A DNA stretch of 64,000 bases from Halorubrum ruber (GTDB lineage Archaea > Halobacteriota > Halobacteria > Halobacteriales > Haloferacaceae). The position numbers and the translations under genes were made by a program. Shown here in pieces: positions 16,171 through 25,793 of the stretch; the stretch's first letter is position 1, and the number at the start of each line of letters is the position of its first letter. The stretch is from positions 2,465,218 to 2,529,217 of the forward strand of contig NZ_CP073695.1 of NCBI RefSeq assembly GCF_018228765.1. Reading direction: 5' to 3'. Below the pieces are notes generated by a model. That model searched no databases and had not been told where the DNA came from. It worked only from the letters and a program-made list of their open reading frames with translations.

Positions 16171-16180
16171 ATATATAAAT
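16171..16180 (+). promoter_or_regulatory. Internal TATA box upstream of dapD
   Basis: ATATATAAAT lies 26-35 bases before the dapD ATG at 16207, in the only real gap (57 bases) of the dap operon. dapD, lysA, dapF and the M20 gene can therefore be transcribed separately from dapAB. Confidence 0.6.
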
Positions 16181-16206
16181 ACCGACACTCATCCATACAC
16201 TACCCA

Positions 16207-17046
16207 ATGAGCCTCGAAGCCGACGTAACCGATCTGTGGAACCGCTATCAGGACGGACTGACCGCCGCGGACGCGAGCGACGCGGACGCAGCCGTCATCG
16301 ACGAGTTCCTCGCCGCCTTAGAGGCCGGCGAGGTCCGCGCCGCCGAGAAGACCGGTGACGACGTCACCTCGTGGGAGGCCAACGAGTGGGTCAAGCGAGG
16401 GATTCTCCTCAACTTCGGCCTGCGCGAGACGGAGCCGCGCGAGTACGGCGGCGTCACCTACCACGACGTGCTTCCGCTGCGCGACACCGACGACCTCGCG
16501 GAGCGCGGTACGCGGAACACGCCGGACGGGACCGCGATCCGCCGGGGCGCCTACCTCGGCAGCGACTGTATCATGATGAGCCCCTCGTTCGTCAACATGG
16601 GCGCGTACGTGGGCGACGGCACCCTCGTCGACTCCTGTGACACGGTCGGGTCCTGCGCGCAGCTCGGCGAGAATGTCAAGCTCGGCGCCAACACGCTGAT
16701 CGGCGGCGTCCTCGAACCGGTCGAGGACGCGCCCGTGATCGTCGAGGACGGCGTCTCGCTCGGCGCGGGCTGCCGTGTCACCTCCGGCTTCCGCGTCGGC
16801 GAGAACTCAATCGTCGGCGAGAACACCCTCCTAACGCCCCGAATCCCCGTCTACGACCTCGTCGAGGAGGAGGTCATCTACGGCCACCTCCCAGCCGAGC
16901 GCCGCGCGTTCACGCGGATGGTGGAGTCGTCCGTCGGCGATCACGAGCTCTTCGAGGGCGGCGCGTACAAGCCCGCCGTCGTGGCGACGCACGTCGAGGA
17001 GGACACCCTCGAAGCGACGCAGCGAGAGGACGCGCTCCGCGAATGA
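16207..17046 (+). CDS. dapD: Tetrahydrodipicolinate N-succinyltransferase
   Basis: This 279-residue protein transfers a succinyl group from succinyl-CoA to tetrahydrodipicolinate. It has an N-terminal helical part and a left-handed beta-helix built from hexapeptide repeats (for example GAYVGDGTLVDSCDTVGSCA and LGAGCRVTSGFRVGENSIVG). Its presence shows that lysine is made by the succinylase branch. The stop overlaps lysA by four bases. Confidence 0.93.
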   Translation: MSLEADVTDLWNRYQDGLTAADASDADAAVIDEFLAALEAGEVRAAEKTGDDVTSWEANEWVKRGILLNFGLRETEPREYGGVTYHDVLPLRDTDDLAERGTRNTPDGTAIRRGAYLGSDCIMMSPSFVNMGAYVGDGTLVDSCDTVGSCAQLGENVKLGANTLIGGVLEPVEDAPVIVEDGVSLGAGCRVTSGFRVGENSIVGENTLLTPRIPVYDLVEEEVIYGHLPAERRAFTRMVESSVGDHELFEGGAYKPAVVATHVEEDTLEATQREDALRE

Positions 17047-18410
17047 GCAGTCCCGAGTCGGGAGCAACGGACGCGCGAGAAAATCCCCCGGTCCGGCGCG
17101 TGAGCGACTGGGACGCCGAGCGCCTCCGCGGGCTCGCCGCCGAGTACGAGACCCCGCTGTACGTTCAGGACCTCGACCGCGTCCGTGAGAATTGCGAGCG
17201 CCTGCTCGCCGCGTTCCCCAATGCCGACGTGCGGTACGCGGTCAAGGCGCACACCGGCCGGGCCGTCCTGGAGACCGTCCGCGACGCCGGCCTCGACGCC
17301 GAGTGCGCCTCGGCGGGCGAGGTCGACCGCGCGCTCGCGGCCGGCTTCGACGGCTCGCGGCTCCACTACACCGCGGTCAACCCGCCCGCCCGCGACCTCG
17401 ACTACGTCGTCGGCGTCGCCGAGGCGGAGCCCGACCTCACGGTCACCGTCGGCGCGGCCGACACCCTCGACCGCCTCGCGGAGCGCGGCTACGACGGCCG
17501 GGTCTGCGTCCGCGTGAACCCCGGCGTCGGCGCGGGCCACCACGAGAAGGTCACCACCGGCGGCGCCGCAAAGTTCGGGATCCCGTACGACCGCGCCGCG
17601 GAGGCGGCCCGAGCGGCGGCCGAGCGGTTCGACGTCGTCGGGATCCACGCCCACGCCGGCTCCGGCATCGACCCGGAGCAGCTGGACAGCCACCGCGAGT
17701 TAGTCGCGCGGATGGGCGAACTGGCCCGCGACCTCGCGGCCCCGGGCGCGGCCGACGACGACGCCCCCGCGAGCGCCGCCCCCCTCGACCTCGAATACGT
17801 CGACGTCGGCGGCGGGTTCGGCGTGCCCTACGAGGAGGACGCCTCGCCGCTGGACCTGTCGGCCGTCGCCGATGCGACCCGCGAGGCGGTCGCGCCGCTC
17901 CCCGAGGGCGTCGACCTCGCGGTCGAGCCCGGGCGCTACGTCGTCGCGGACGCGGGCGTCCTCCTGACGCGCGTGAACACCGTCAAAGATACGCCGGACG
18001 AGACGGTCGTCGGGGTCGACGCGGGGATGACGGACCTCCTCCGCCCGGCGATGTACGACGCGTACCACCCGATCCGCAACCTCGGCGGGGCGTCGGGAGA
18101 ATCACCGGTCGAGGAGCGGGAGGCAACCCCTGTCACGGTCGCCGGACCTATCTGTGAGACCGGCGATACGCTGGGTAAGAACCGAGCGCTCACCGACCCG
18201 GTCCGCGGGGACCTCCTCGCGGTCGGGGTCGCGGGCGCGTACGGATACGAGATGGCGAGCCAATACAACTCACGACCGCGGCCCGCGGAGGTCGCGCTCG
18301 ACGACGGAACCGCGGCGGTCGCCCGGCGCAGAGAGGCGCTCGGCGACCTGACGACGGTCGAACGGGAGGCCGACCGCGACCGAACCGACCGACCGGAGGG
18401 CGACCGATGA
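17043..18410 (+). CDS. lysA: Diaminopimelate decarboxylase
   Basis: This 455-residue PLP enzyme of the alanine-racemase-like fold group IV makes lysine from meso-diaminopimelate. The PLP lysine lies in VRYAVKAHTGRAVLETV. HAHAGSGID, the Gly-rich VDVGGGFGVPY, EPGRYVVADAG and the Cys in GPICETGDTLGKNR are the standard family motifs. An Ala/Asp-rich insertion precedes the VDVGGG motif. It overlaps dapD and dapF by four bases each. Confidence 0.93.
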   Translation: MSSPESGATDARENPPVRRVSDWDAERLRGLAAEYETPLYVQDLDRVRENCERLLAAFPNADVRYAVKAHTGRAVLETVRDAGLDAECASAGEVDRALAAGFDGSRLHYTAVNPPARDLDYVVGVAEAEPDLTVTVGAADTLDRLAERGYDGRVCVRVNPGVGAGHHEKVTTGGAAKFGIPYDRAAEAARAAAERFDVVGIHAHAGSGIDPEQLDSHRELVARMGELARDLAAPGAADDDAPASAAPLDLEYVDVGGGFGVPYEEDASPLDLSAVADATREAVAPLPEGVDLAVEPGRYVVADAGVLLTRVNTVKDTPDETVVGVDAGMTDLLRPAMYDAYHPIRNLGGASGESPVEEREATPVTVAGPICETGDTLGKNRALTDPVRGDLLAVGVAGAYGYEMASQYNSRPRPAEVALDDGTAAVARRREALGDLTTVEREADRDRTDRPEGDR

Positions 18411-19368
18411 GCACCCACGCCGTTCCGGTCGAGAAGTACCACGGCACGGGCAACGACTTCCTCGTCGTCGACGCGGCCGCCGAGAACGTCGGCGACCGCG
18501 CGGCGTTCGCGCGTGCCCACTGCGACCGCGAGACGGGCGTCGACGGCCGCGACTTCGGTGCCGACGAGCGCGGCGCGTCCGCGGACCGACGCGGCGCCGG
18601 CGGGCGGCGCGGCGCCGACGGCGTCCTCTTCCTCAGCGTCGAGGAGCGGTTCGACCCGACGCGCGTCGTGATGACGCTGGTCCAGCCGGACGGCTCGACA
18701 GCGACGATGTGCGGCAACGGCGCCCGCGTCGTCGCACGGTGGGCCCACGACCGGACGGGCGATCACGAGTTCATGATCGACACGCAGGCCGGCACCCGGC
18801 GCGCCACCGTGACCGCGGACGGGACCGCGGCCACCATCGAGATGGGCGAGCCGACGTTCGACCCCCGGCGCGTCCCGGTCGCCCGCGACGGCGCGCTCGC
18901 TGACGAGCCGCTGGTCGACGAACCCGTGGAGGGGCTGACGGTTACCGCCGTCAACACCGGCGTCCCGCACGCGGTCGCGTTCGTCGACGGCGGGCGCGAC
19001 GACCCCGACGGGATCGACGCGGTCGATCTTGAATCTGTCGCGCCGCCGGTCCGCCACGCCGACGTCTTCCCCGAGGGCGCGAACGTGAACCTCGCGGCGG
19101 TCGTCGACGCCGGCTCGGGCGACGGCCCCGCGGTCCTCGACCAGCGCACCTTCGAGCGCGGCGTCGAGGGGGAGACGCGCTCCTGCGGCACAGGCGCGGT
19201 CGCGGTCGTCGCGGCCGCCCGCCGGCTCGGACTGATCGACGGCGACGACGCGGTGAGCCGCCCCCGGGCGGCGAGCTGGAGATCGCCGTCCCCGACCGCG
19301 GGCACGCCACCCTCACCGGCCCCGTCGCCCACGAGTTCTCGGGGACGCTCCCCGCCGACCCGCGATGA
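18407..19368 (+). CDS. dapF: Diaminopimelate epimerase, frameshifted by one base
   Basis: It converts LL- to meso-diaminopimelate, the substrate of LysA. It has KYHGTGNDFLVVD at the N-terminus, the first catalytic Cys in MCGNGARVVA and the second in TRSCGTGAVAVV. After GDDAVSR the frame breaks. Adding one C to the run 19261-19265 restores PPGGELEIAVPDRGHATLTG to a stop at 19366-19368, overlapping the next ATG by four bases as elsewhere in the operon. A 20-residue Arg/Gly-rich insertion near 50-70 is unusual. The break is probably a sequence error. Confidence 0.85.
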
Positions 19369-20638
19369 GCGAGGAGCCCGGCGCCGACTCCGACTCAGAC
19401 GCTCGATCCGAGTTCGATCCGGTCTCGTTCCTCGAAGACGCCGTCCGGATTCCCTCCCACGAGTCGCCCGACGGGATGCGCGAGTTCGTCGTCGACCTGT
19501 TGGACGACGAGGGCGCCGACCCCGCGGTCGTCGCTGACGGCTGCGTCCTCGCGGAGAAGCGCTCGCCGGCGCCCGAGGCGGGCCCGCACCTCGTGTTGAA
19601 CACCCACCTCGACACGGTGACGCCGCACGTCCCGTTCGAGCGGGGCGCGGCGCGCGGCGGCGAACGAGGGGCGGCGCGCGACGACGCGCGGAGCGCCTCG
19701 GCGGCGACCGCTGACGGGCCGGACGAGGTGATCCGCGGGCGCGGCGCCTGCGACGCGAAGGGGCCGCTCGCGTCGCTTTTAAACGGCTTTCTCGCCGCCG
19801 ACCCCGACCGCGGGCGGCTCACGCTCGCGCTCACCCCCGACGAGGAAGAACTCTCGCTCGGTGCTGCGGCGCTGACGGGGCGGCTCCCGGGGACAGACGA
19901 CCGGCTCGACGGCGACCTGTACCTCGTCGGCGAGCCGACCGGCCTCGACGCGTGTACCGCCGCGAAGGGGCGATTTCAGGCGACGGTGGAGCTGTCGGGG
20001 ACGGCCGCGCACGCCGCGGAGTTCGCCGGCGCGAACGCGGTCGCGGCCGCGGAGGACGCGCTCGCGGCGATCCGGACGTTCGACGACGGGGCTGATGCGC
20101 ACCCGCAGCTCGGCCCGCCGAAGCTCACGCCAACGGTCATCGAGGGCGGCGCGGCGACGAACCAGGTGCCGGCGGACTGCGCGATCACCGTCGACCGGCG
20201 GAGCGTCCCCCGGAGACGGCCGAGGGGTTCCGGTCGTCGCTCGCGGACGCGGTGCGGGAGTCGCTCGCGGATGTTACCGACGAACGCAGCAGTGTCGACA
20301 CCGCAGTGACGCTCACCGACCGCGAGTCGCCGTTCCTTGAGGCGTTCGCGACGGATCCGGACCACGAACTCGTCCGGACCGTGGCGGTGGCGGCGCGCGA
20401 GGCGGGCGACGCGGTCGGCCTCCCGAGCGACCGCGGCGGCGACGCCCGGCCGTTCGGCGCCGCGACGGAGGCGTCGTACTTCGCGCCGGCGCCGACGGTC
20501 GTGTTCGGGCCCGGCGACCTCGCCGACGAGGTCGGCGCCGTCGCGCACGCCGAGCGGGAGTACGTGCGGGTGCGCGAGGTCGAAGCGGCCGCCGCGGCGG
20601 TCGAGCGAACCGTTGCGTCGCTGCTCGGCGACGAGTAG
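19365..20638 (+). CDS. dapE: M20 peptidase, probable succinyl-diaminopimelate desuccinylase, frameshifted
   Basis: This M20-family zinc hydrolase has its metal ligands in LNTHLDTVTP, RGACDAKGP, TPDEEEL, VGEPTG and a late HAEREYV. As the last gene of the dap cluster it best fits the desuccinylase step that follows DapD; ArgE/LysK-like activity on related N-acyl substrates is the alternative. The frame changes at RRSVP; adding one C to the run 20207-20211 gives PPETAEGFRSSLADAVRESL and continues to 20638 (about 424 residues). An Arg/Ala-rich loop near 85-110 is not typical. Confidence 0.8.
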
Positions 20639-20663
20639 CGGAGCGACGCAGACGCGCGACCGA

Positions 20664-21161
20664 CTACAGCAGGAAGGTGTCCTCCTCCTCGGCGAGGTCG
20701 ACGAAGTCGTCGGCGGCCTCGATCAGCTCATCGGCGGCGGAGTTGCCGAACCCCATCGCCTCCACGCGGACGCCCTCGTGGCGGAGGTGCGAGCAGAGCC
20801 GGGCGAAGTCCCCGTCGCCGGTACAGAGGACCACGGTGTCGACGTGGCTCGCTAAGGAGACCGCGTCGAGGCTCATCCCGAGGTCCCAGTCGGCCTTCTT
20901 CGAGCCGTCGGCGAACGTCTTGATCTCCTTGATCTTCGTCTCGAAGCCGATGTCGCGGAGCGCCTCGAAGAAGCTCTCCTCCTCCGGCGAGTCGGCGCGG
21001 ATCACGTACGCGATGGCGCGGACGAGCGACCGGTCCGCGACAGCCTCGTCGAGCAGGCCGGAGTAGTCGATGTTCCGCGAGTAGACGCTCTGCGCGGAGT
21101 GGTACAGGTTCTGTGAGTCCGCGAGCACGGCGACGCGCTGGTCCGGGTGAATCTCGCTCAT
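20664..21161 (-). CDS. NYN-domain (LabA-like) PIN-fold protein
   Basis: This 165-residue protein has the NYN/PIN-like acidic residues: D15 in VLADSQNLYH, D in ADWDLGMSLDA and the CTGDGDFARLCSHLR motif. It ends with an acidic helix. The family includes RNases and LabA-type regulators; catalytic activity as a nuclease is inferred. The start at 21161 places the first beta strand at once after SEIHPDQR. It is divergent from the AI-2E transporter gene. Confidence 0.8.
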   Translation of the reverse strand: MSEIHPDQRVAVLADSQNLYHSAQSVYSRNIDYSGLLDEAVADRSLVRAIAYVIRADSPEEESFFEALRDIGFETKIKEIKTFADGSKKADWDLGMSLDAVSLASHVDTVVLCTGDGDFARLCSHLRHEGVRVEAMGFGNSAADELIEAADDFVDLAEEEDTFLL

Positions 21162-21288
21162 GCCTCCCCCTTCACCGCCCGCCGTTAGGGGCTTTGGGAT
21201 CCGCGCGACCGCGATTACGGGGTTTGCCGCGGCCGCGGTAGCCGCGACGACCACCATGGTTTATGTCAAGCGCTGGCCACCGTGGCCC

Positions 21289-22392
21289 ATGGACGAAAAG
21301 CGGTTCGTCGTCGCCCTCTTCGGCCTCGCGGTCGCGGTCGTCGCCGGCTACGTGGCCTATCGGTTCGTCGCCCCGCTCACCGTCGCGGTCTTCCTCTACT
21401 ACTCGACGCGGCGGTTCTACCACCGGCTCGAACGCTTCCGGCTGCCCGCCCGGGTGCGCGCCGTCGTGTCGCTGTCGGTCATCGGTGTCCCGCTCATCGG
21501 CCTGGTGAGCTACACGCTGGTGTTGCTGATCTTGGAGGCGCGGCGGTTCATCGAGACGTACCCGGTCGCGGACACCATCGGCGCGGAGAACTCGGTGATC
21601 GGCGACCTCGCGGAGCTGTCGAACCCGACGATGGACGAGCTGCTCGCGGCGTACCGCTCCGGGCAGTTCGACCCGCTCATCGAGCTCGTCTCCGAGCAGG
21701 CGTCGCTGCTGGCGAGCACGCTATCGGGGCTCGCCCTGAACCTGCTCATCACCGTGATCGTCACGTACTACCTCCTCATCGACGGCTCCAAGCTCCACGA
21801 CTGGCTGCTCCGCTTCGACGACGACGCGATCGTCCGCGAGTACCTCGAAACCGCCGACGACGAGCTGGAGGCCGTGCTGTACGGGAACCTGCTCAACGTC
21901 ATCGCCATCTCGATCATCGCGGTCGTCACGTACCTGGCGTACAACGCGGTCGCCCCCGCCGCGGTCGAGATCCCGTACCCGACGCTCGCGGGCGCGCTCA
22001 CCGGCGTCGCCAGCCTGATCCCCGTGATCGGGATGAAGATCGTCTACATCCCGGTCGCGGCCGCGATGTCGATCCCGGTCGCGCTCGACGGCGATCTCTC
22101 GCTGCTCGCCTACGTCGCCGGGTTCCTCGCCGTCGTGGTGGTAGTCGTCGACACCATCCCCGACATCGTCCTCCGGCCGTACTTCAGCGGCGAGACCACC
22201 CACGTCGGCCTGCTCATGCTGGCGTACATCTTCGGTCCGGTCGTGTTCGGCTTCCACGGGCTGTTCCTCGCGCCGATCATCCTCGTGGTGGCGCTGACGT
22301 TCGCGGACACCGCGCTGTTGCGCCTGCTCGGCGTCAAGCCGGACCCGGGGCCGGAGATCCCCGCCGGCCAGCGTCAGCTCGACGAGTTCTGA
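21289..22392 (+). CDS. AI-2E family transporter (UPF0118)
   Basis: This 367-residue membrane protein has paired N-terminal helices and a long amphipathic middle region. A C-terminal transmembrane block follows, with PTLAGALTGVASLIPVIGMK and the conserved DTIPDIVLRPYFSGE. The family contains a quorum-signal exporter and several sodium/proton-type transporters, and the substrate here is unknown. The ATG at 21289 is preferred; the ATG at 21256 is within a TATA-like GGTTTATGT stretch about 30 bases upstream, which probably is the promoter. Confidence 0.8.
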   Translation: MDEKRFVVALFGLAVAVVAGYVAYRFVAPLTVAVFLYYSTRRFYHRLERFRLPARVRAVVSLSVIGVPLIGLVSYTLVLLILEARRFIETYPVADTIGAENSVIGDLAELSNPTMDELLAAYRSGQFDPLIELVSEQASLLASTLSGLALNLLITVIVTYYLLIDGSKLHDWLLRFDDDAIVREYLETADDELEAVLYGNLLNVIAISIIAVVTYLAYNAVAPAAVEIPYPTLAGALTGVASLIPVIGMKIVYIPVAAAMSIPVALDGDLSLLAYVAGFLAVVVVVVDTIPDIVLRPYFSGETTHVGLLMLAYIFGPVVFGFHGLFLAPIILVVALTFADTALLRLLGVKPDPGPEIPAGQRQLDEF

Positions 22393-22442
22393 GCCGTCGC
22401 GGGCACACGGCGGTTCGGCAACGGCTCGCGGCGAGCCGAAGT

Positions 22443-22450
22443 CATATATC
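22443..22450 (+). promoter_or_regulatory. TATA box of tubulin-like gene
   Basis: CATATATC ends 23 bases before the ATG at 22474, the normal distance for a leaderless haloarchaeal gene. Confidence 0.5.
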
Positions 22451-22473
22451 CCCGGTCGACGACCGCCCCACGT

Positions 22474-23679
22474 ATGCGACTACACGTCATCGGCCTCGGC
22501 GGAGCCGGGGGGCGGATCGCCGACCGCCTCGCCGCCGACCACGGCGACGACCCGTTCCTCGCGGGCGTCCACGCCTTCGACACCGACATGGACGCGCTCG
22601 GGGCCTTAGACGCGCTCGGCGAGGAGCGCCGGTACCGGTTCGGCGACGCCGCGGGCGGGGACGGGCTCGAGGGGGACCTCCACGCCGGGCGCCGCCTCGG
22701 CGACGCGCACGCGAGCGAGCTCGGCCGGGCCATGGACGACCAGGGGCCGTCCCTCGCGGAGGCGTTCCTGATCGTCGTCGGCCTCGGCGGCGCGGCCGGC
22801 GCGGGCGCGGCGCCGGCGCTCGCCACGGAACTCTCGCGGCTCTACGACGCCCCAGTCTACGCCTTCGGGTTCCTCCCCACCCGCGACGAGACGGAGGAGC
22901 CGGACGACGACGGGCCGCGGAGCGCGTCCTCCGGAGGGGCGGGCGGCGCGGCGTCGGGCGCAGGAGCCGGCGGCGCGGCGTCCTCCAGAGACGAGCCGGC
23001 GCCGCCGGCGGCCCACCGCCCGCTGGCCGAGCGGAACGCGGCGCGAACCCTCGACGCGCTCTCGGACGAGTGCGCGGCGGTCTTCCCGTTCGACAACGCG
23101 GCGTGGCTCCGCCCGAGCGAGACGCTCGCCGGGGCCCGCGACCGGCTCAACGAGGTCGCCGTCGAGCGGATCGCGGCGCTGTTCGGCGCCGGCGAGACGC
23201 CCGAGGGGACGGCGACGCCCCAGCAGGTGCTCGACGCGAGCGATGTCGCCCGCGCGGTGGGAGACGACGGAGAGATAGCGGTGATCGGCCACGCGACGCA
23301 GGCGGTGGAGCCCCCCGATTCGGGCTCGAAGTTCGGGCTCGGGCTCTTCGGCTCCTCGGAGCCGGCCGAGGTCGACACGAGCGCGGCCGTGTCGGCGATA
23401 GAGACGGTCATCCGGAAGGCGGCCCGCGGGAAGAACACGGTCGAGGCACCCGAGGGGCGCGCCGACCGGACCTTGCTCGTGGTCGGCGGCCCGCCCGCGT
23501 GGCTCAACCGGGAGGCGATCGCCGACGGGCGGCGCTGGCTCGCGGAGGAGACCGGCTCGGACGCCATCCTGAGCGGCGACGCGCCGATCCCGGAGGGCGA
23601 CGAGGTGTTCGCGGTCGTGGTCCGGTCGGGGATCGACGAGCCGGACCGGGTCCGCGAGATCCGCGAGACGATCGGGTGA
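22474..23679 (+). CDS. Noncanonical tubulin/FtsZ superfamily protein
   Basis: This 401-residue protein opens with the nucleotide-binding MRLHVIGLGGAGGRIADRL. It carries a modified tubulin G-box, GLGGAAGAGAAPALA (103-117), instead of GGGTGTG. FDTDMDAL and the F/N-rich FPFDNAAWLRP helix keep the GTPase-domain order. About 35 residues of Gly/Ala/Ser-rich insertion (140-173) and the missing Thr residues in the G-box separate it from FtsZ1/2 and from CetZ. It may bind GTP and polymerise; a cell-shape or division role is inference. Confidence 0.7.
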   Translation: MRLHVIGLGGAGGRIADRLAADHGDDPFLAGVHAFDTDMDALGALDALGEERRYRFGDAAGGDGLEGDLHAGRRLGDAHASELGRAMDDQGPSLAEAFLIVVGLGGAAGAGAAPALATELSRLYDAPVYAFGFLPTRDETEEPDDDGPRSASSGGAGGAASGAGAGGAASSRDEPAPPAAHRPLAERNAARTLDALSDECAAVFPFDNAAWLRPSETLAGARDRLNEVAVERIAALFGAGETPEGTATPQQVLDASDVARAVGDDGEIAVIGHATQAVEPPDSGSKFGLGLFGSSEPAEVDTSAAVSAIETVIRKAARGKNTVEAPEGRADRTLLVVGGPPAWLNREAIADGRRWLAEETGSDAILSGDAPIPEGDEVFAVVVRSGIDEPDRVREIRETIG

Positions 23680-23761
23680 CCGGCGCGTCGTCGCTGCGAA
23701 CCGGGGACGAATCCGCTCGTCGACCCGAACCGGTTAACCGGATGGCGCGCCCACTGAGACC

Positions 23762-24496
23762 GTGACGACGCAGGCAGACCTCGGGATCGACGTCGACGTG
23801 CGCGACGCCGCGGCAGTCGCGGAGCGCCGCGACGAGCTCGTCGCCGCGGTGCGCGACCACGCGGGACGGATCGCCTACCAGCTCGCGCGGCTCCAGGGCG
23901 GCGACTACGGCCGCGAGACGCTGTCGACGCCCGGCGGCGAGTGGACGGTGAAACACGAGGCGGGCGAGCTGGAGTTCCTGCTGTTCTCGCCGAACTCGGG
24001 CTCCGACACGTACGTCATCTCGACGAAGCAGCCGCCGGAGCCGGCGGCGCTCGCGACCGCACTCGACGATTACGCGGCGTTCGTGGCGGCGTGGAACGAC
24101 CACGTCGACTCGCTGTCCGGCGTCCTCGACGGCGTGAGCGCCGAGTTCCCCGAGCCGGCGACCACCGAGGGCGTGGTGGCCGAACGCGACCGCGTCCTCG
24201 ATCAGATTCGCGACACCTGCGCGGTTATCGCGGGGGAGATCCACCGGTACGAGGGCGACGACTACGGGACGTTCACGACGCGCGTTGAGGGGGACCGCTG
24301 GGAGCTGAAGTACGACGAGGGGGCGGTGTCGTACCTTCGGATCGGCGGGTCGAGCGGGCTCTACCTCCTCTCGCAGTACGGCGCCCCCTCCGCGGCCGAC
24401 GTCCGGGAGTACGCCGACCGGTTCCGGGGCTTCGTCGCGGCGTACAACGAGTTCGTCGACGAGTTGGAGAGCGACCTCGAACGGGTCTCGGTCTGA
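23762..24496 (+). CDS. Internally duplicated conserved protein, unknown function
   Basis: I do not recognise a named family. The 244 residues consist of two similar halves, about 20-120 and 140-240. Each has an N-terminal helix (RDELVAAVRDHAG / RDRVLDQIRDTCA), then GGDYG or GDDYG, a W-x-x-K strand (GEWTVKHEAGE / DRWELKYDEGA), a strand with an aromatic and Tyr, and a final helix YAAFVAAWNDHVDSL / RGFVAAYNEFVDEL. The start is GTG at 23762. It follows the tubulin-like gene on the same strand after 82 bases, with no closer link visible. Confidence 0.65.
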   Translation: MTTQADLGIDVDVRDAAAVAERRDELVAAVRDHAGRIAYQLARLQGGDYGRETLSTPGGEWTVKHEAGELEFLLFSPNSGSDTYVISTKQPPEPAALATALDDYAAFVAAWNDHVDSLSGVLDGVSAEFPEPATTEGVVAERDRVLDQIRDTCAVIAGEIHRYEGDDYGTFTTRVEGDRWELKYDEGAVSYLRIGGSSGLYLLSQYGAPSAADVREYADRFRGFVAAYNEFVDELESDLERVSV

Positions 24497-24593
24497 CTCG
24501 CCGGCGCGCACTCGGCAGATCGATCCGCGTTCGTGCCTATCTGTCGGCTTGTTTGGCAATACTTATTCACTGCTGTCCAGTACCGATTCGCAC

Positions 24594-25775
24594 ATGTCGA
24601 TCACTCTTCCGGGGCCGACGCTCGGCGTCGTCGGCGGCGGACAGCTGGGCCGGATGCTGGGCGAGGCTGCCGCGCCGCTCGGCGTCGACCTCGTCGTGTT
24701 GGACCCGACGCCCGACTGTCCGGCGGCGCCCGTCGCGGCCGACCAGATCGTCGGCGACTTCGACGACGCGGACGCGATCGGCGAGCTCGCGGCCCGCGTC
24801 GACGCCCTGACGTTCGAGATCGAGCTCGCGGACCCGGCCGTCCTCGCGGCCGCGAGTGAGGAGCACGGCGTGCCGGTCCACCCCGACCCCGGCACGCTGG
24901 AGACGATCCAGGACAAGCTGGTCCAGAAGGAGGCGCTCGCGGACGCCGGGATCCCCGTCCCCGAGTTCGTCGCGGTCGCGACCGCCGAGGGGCTCGAACG
25001 CGTCGTCGAGGAGTTCGGCGGCGTCATGCTGAAGGCCCGCGAGGGCGGCTACGACGGCCGCGGGAACGTCCCGGTCGAGACGCCCGACGAGGCCGCGGAT
25101 GCGCTCGACGCGGTCGGCGGCGCCGCGATGGCCGAGGAGTTCCTCGACTTCGAGCGCGAGGTCGCCGTGATGGGCCTGAAGGGCGCGGACGGCGAGACGC
25201 GGACCTACCCCGTCACGGAGACGATCCACCGGGAGGAGATCCTCCGCGAGAGCGTCAGTCCCGTCCGGGCGGACGACGCGGTCGTCGCGGAGGCCGAGTC
25301 GATCGCCCGCGACGTGCTAGCGGTCCTCGACGGCCGCGGCGTCTACGGGATCGAGCTGTTCGAGACGAAGGAGGGCGAGGTGTTGGTCAACGAGATCGCG
25401 CCGCGCCCGCACAACTCCGGCCACTGGACGATCGAGGGCGCGCGCACGTCGCAGTTCGAGAACCATATTCGGGCCGTCCTCGGCTGGCCGCTCGGCCCGA
25501 CCGACCTCGTCGCGCCCGCGGTCACCGCGAACGTGCTCGGCGACGTGGACGAGCGAGAGTCGGCCACGCTCCGGAACGTCGAGGAGGTGTTCGCGGCGCC
25601 CGACGCCGACCTCCACTGGTACGGCAAGGACGACGTGTACCCGCTCCGGAAGATGGGGCACCTGACCGTGACGGAGCAGGGAGCGGAGGGGTCCGCTGCT
25701 GACGAAACCGACCGCGACGCCCTGCTCTCTCGGGCGCGCGACCTCCGAGACGGGCTGACGTTCCGGGACGCGTAG
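24594..25775 (+). CDS. purK: 5-(carboxyamino)imidazole ribonucleotide synthase
   Basis: This 393-residue ATP-grasp enzyme uses bicarbonate and ATP to carboxylate AIR to N5-CAIR in purine synthesis. It shows the N-terminal VVGGGQLGRMLGEAA, an ATP-grasp lysine/glycine loop (MLKAREGGYDGRGN), the metal-binding GVYGIELFETKEGEVLVNEI and APRPHNSGHWTIE. The ATG at 24594 is about 30 bases after ATACTTATT, a good TATA box. In most relatives purE is adjacent; here a HicAB module intervenes. Confidence 0.93.
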   Translation: MSITLPGPTLGVVGGGQLGRMLGEAAAPLGVDLVVLDPTPDCPAAPVAADQIVGDFDDADAIGELAARVDALTFEIELADPAVLAAASEEHGVPVHPDPGTLETIQDKLVQKEALADAGIPVPEFVAVATAEGLERVVEEFGGVMLKAREGGYDGRGNVPVETPDEAADALDAVGGAAMAEEFLDFEREVAVMGLKGADGETRTYPVTETIHREEILRESVSPVRADDAVVAEAESIARDVLAVLDGRGVYGIELFETKEGEVLVNEIAPRPHNSGHWTIEGARTSQFENHIRAVLGWPLGPTDLVAPAVTANVLGDVDERESATLRNVEEVFAAPDADLHWYGKDDVYPLRKMGHLTVTEQGAEGSAADETDRDALLSRARDLRDGLTFRDA

Positions 25776-25793
25776 TCACGTCGCGGTCGGCTC

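Noticed and set aside
16207-17046. Acetylase-type DapH instead of DapD
   Set aside because: Length, beta-helix start and pairing with an M20 desuccinylase-like gene fit the succinyl type better.
18407-20638. True pseudogenes dapF and dapE
   Set aside because: Both lesions are single-base losses in C runs, identical in kind to four others in the window; sequence error is the simpler reading, so I annotate them as genes.
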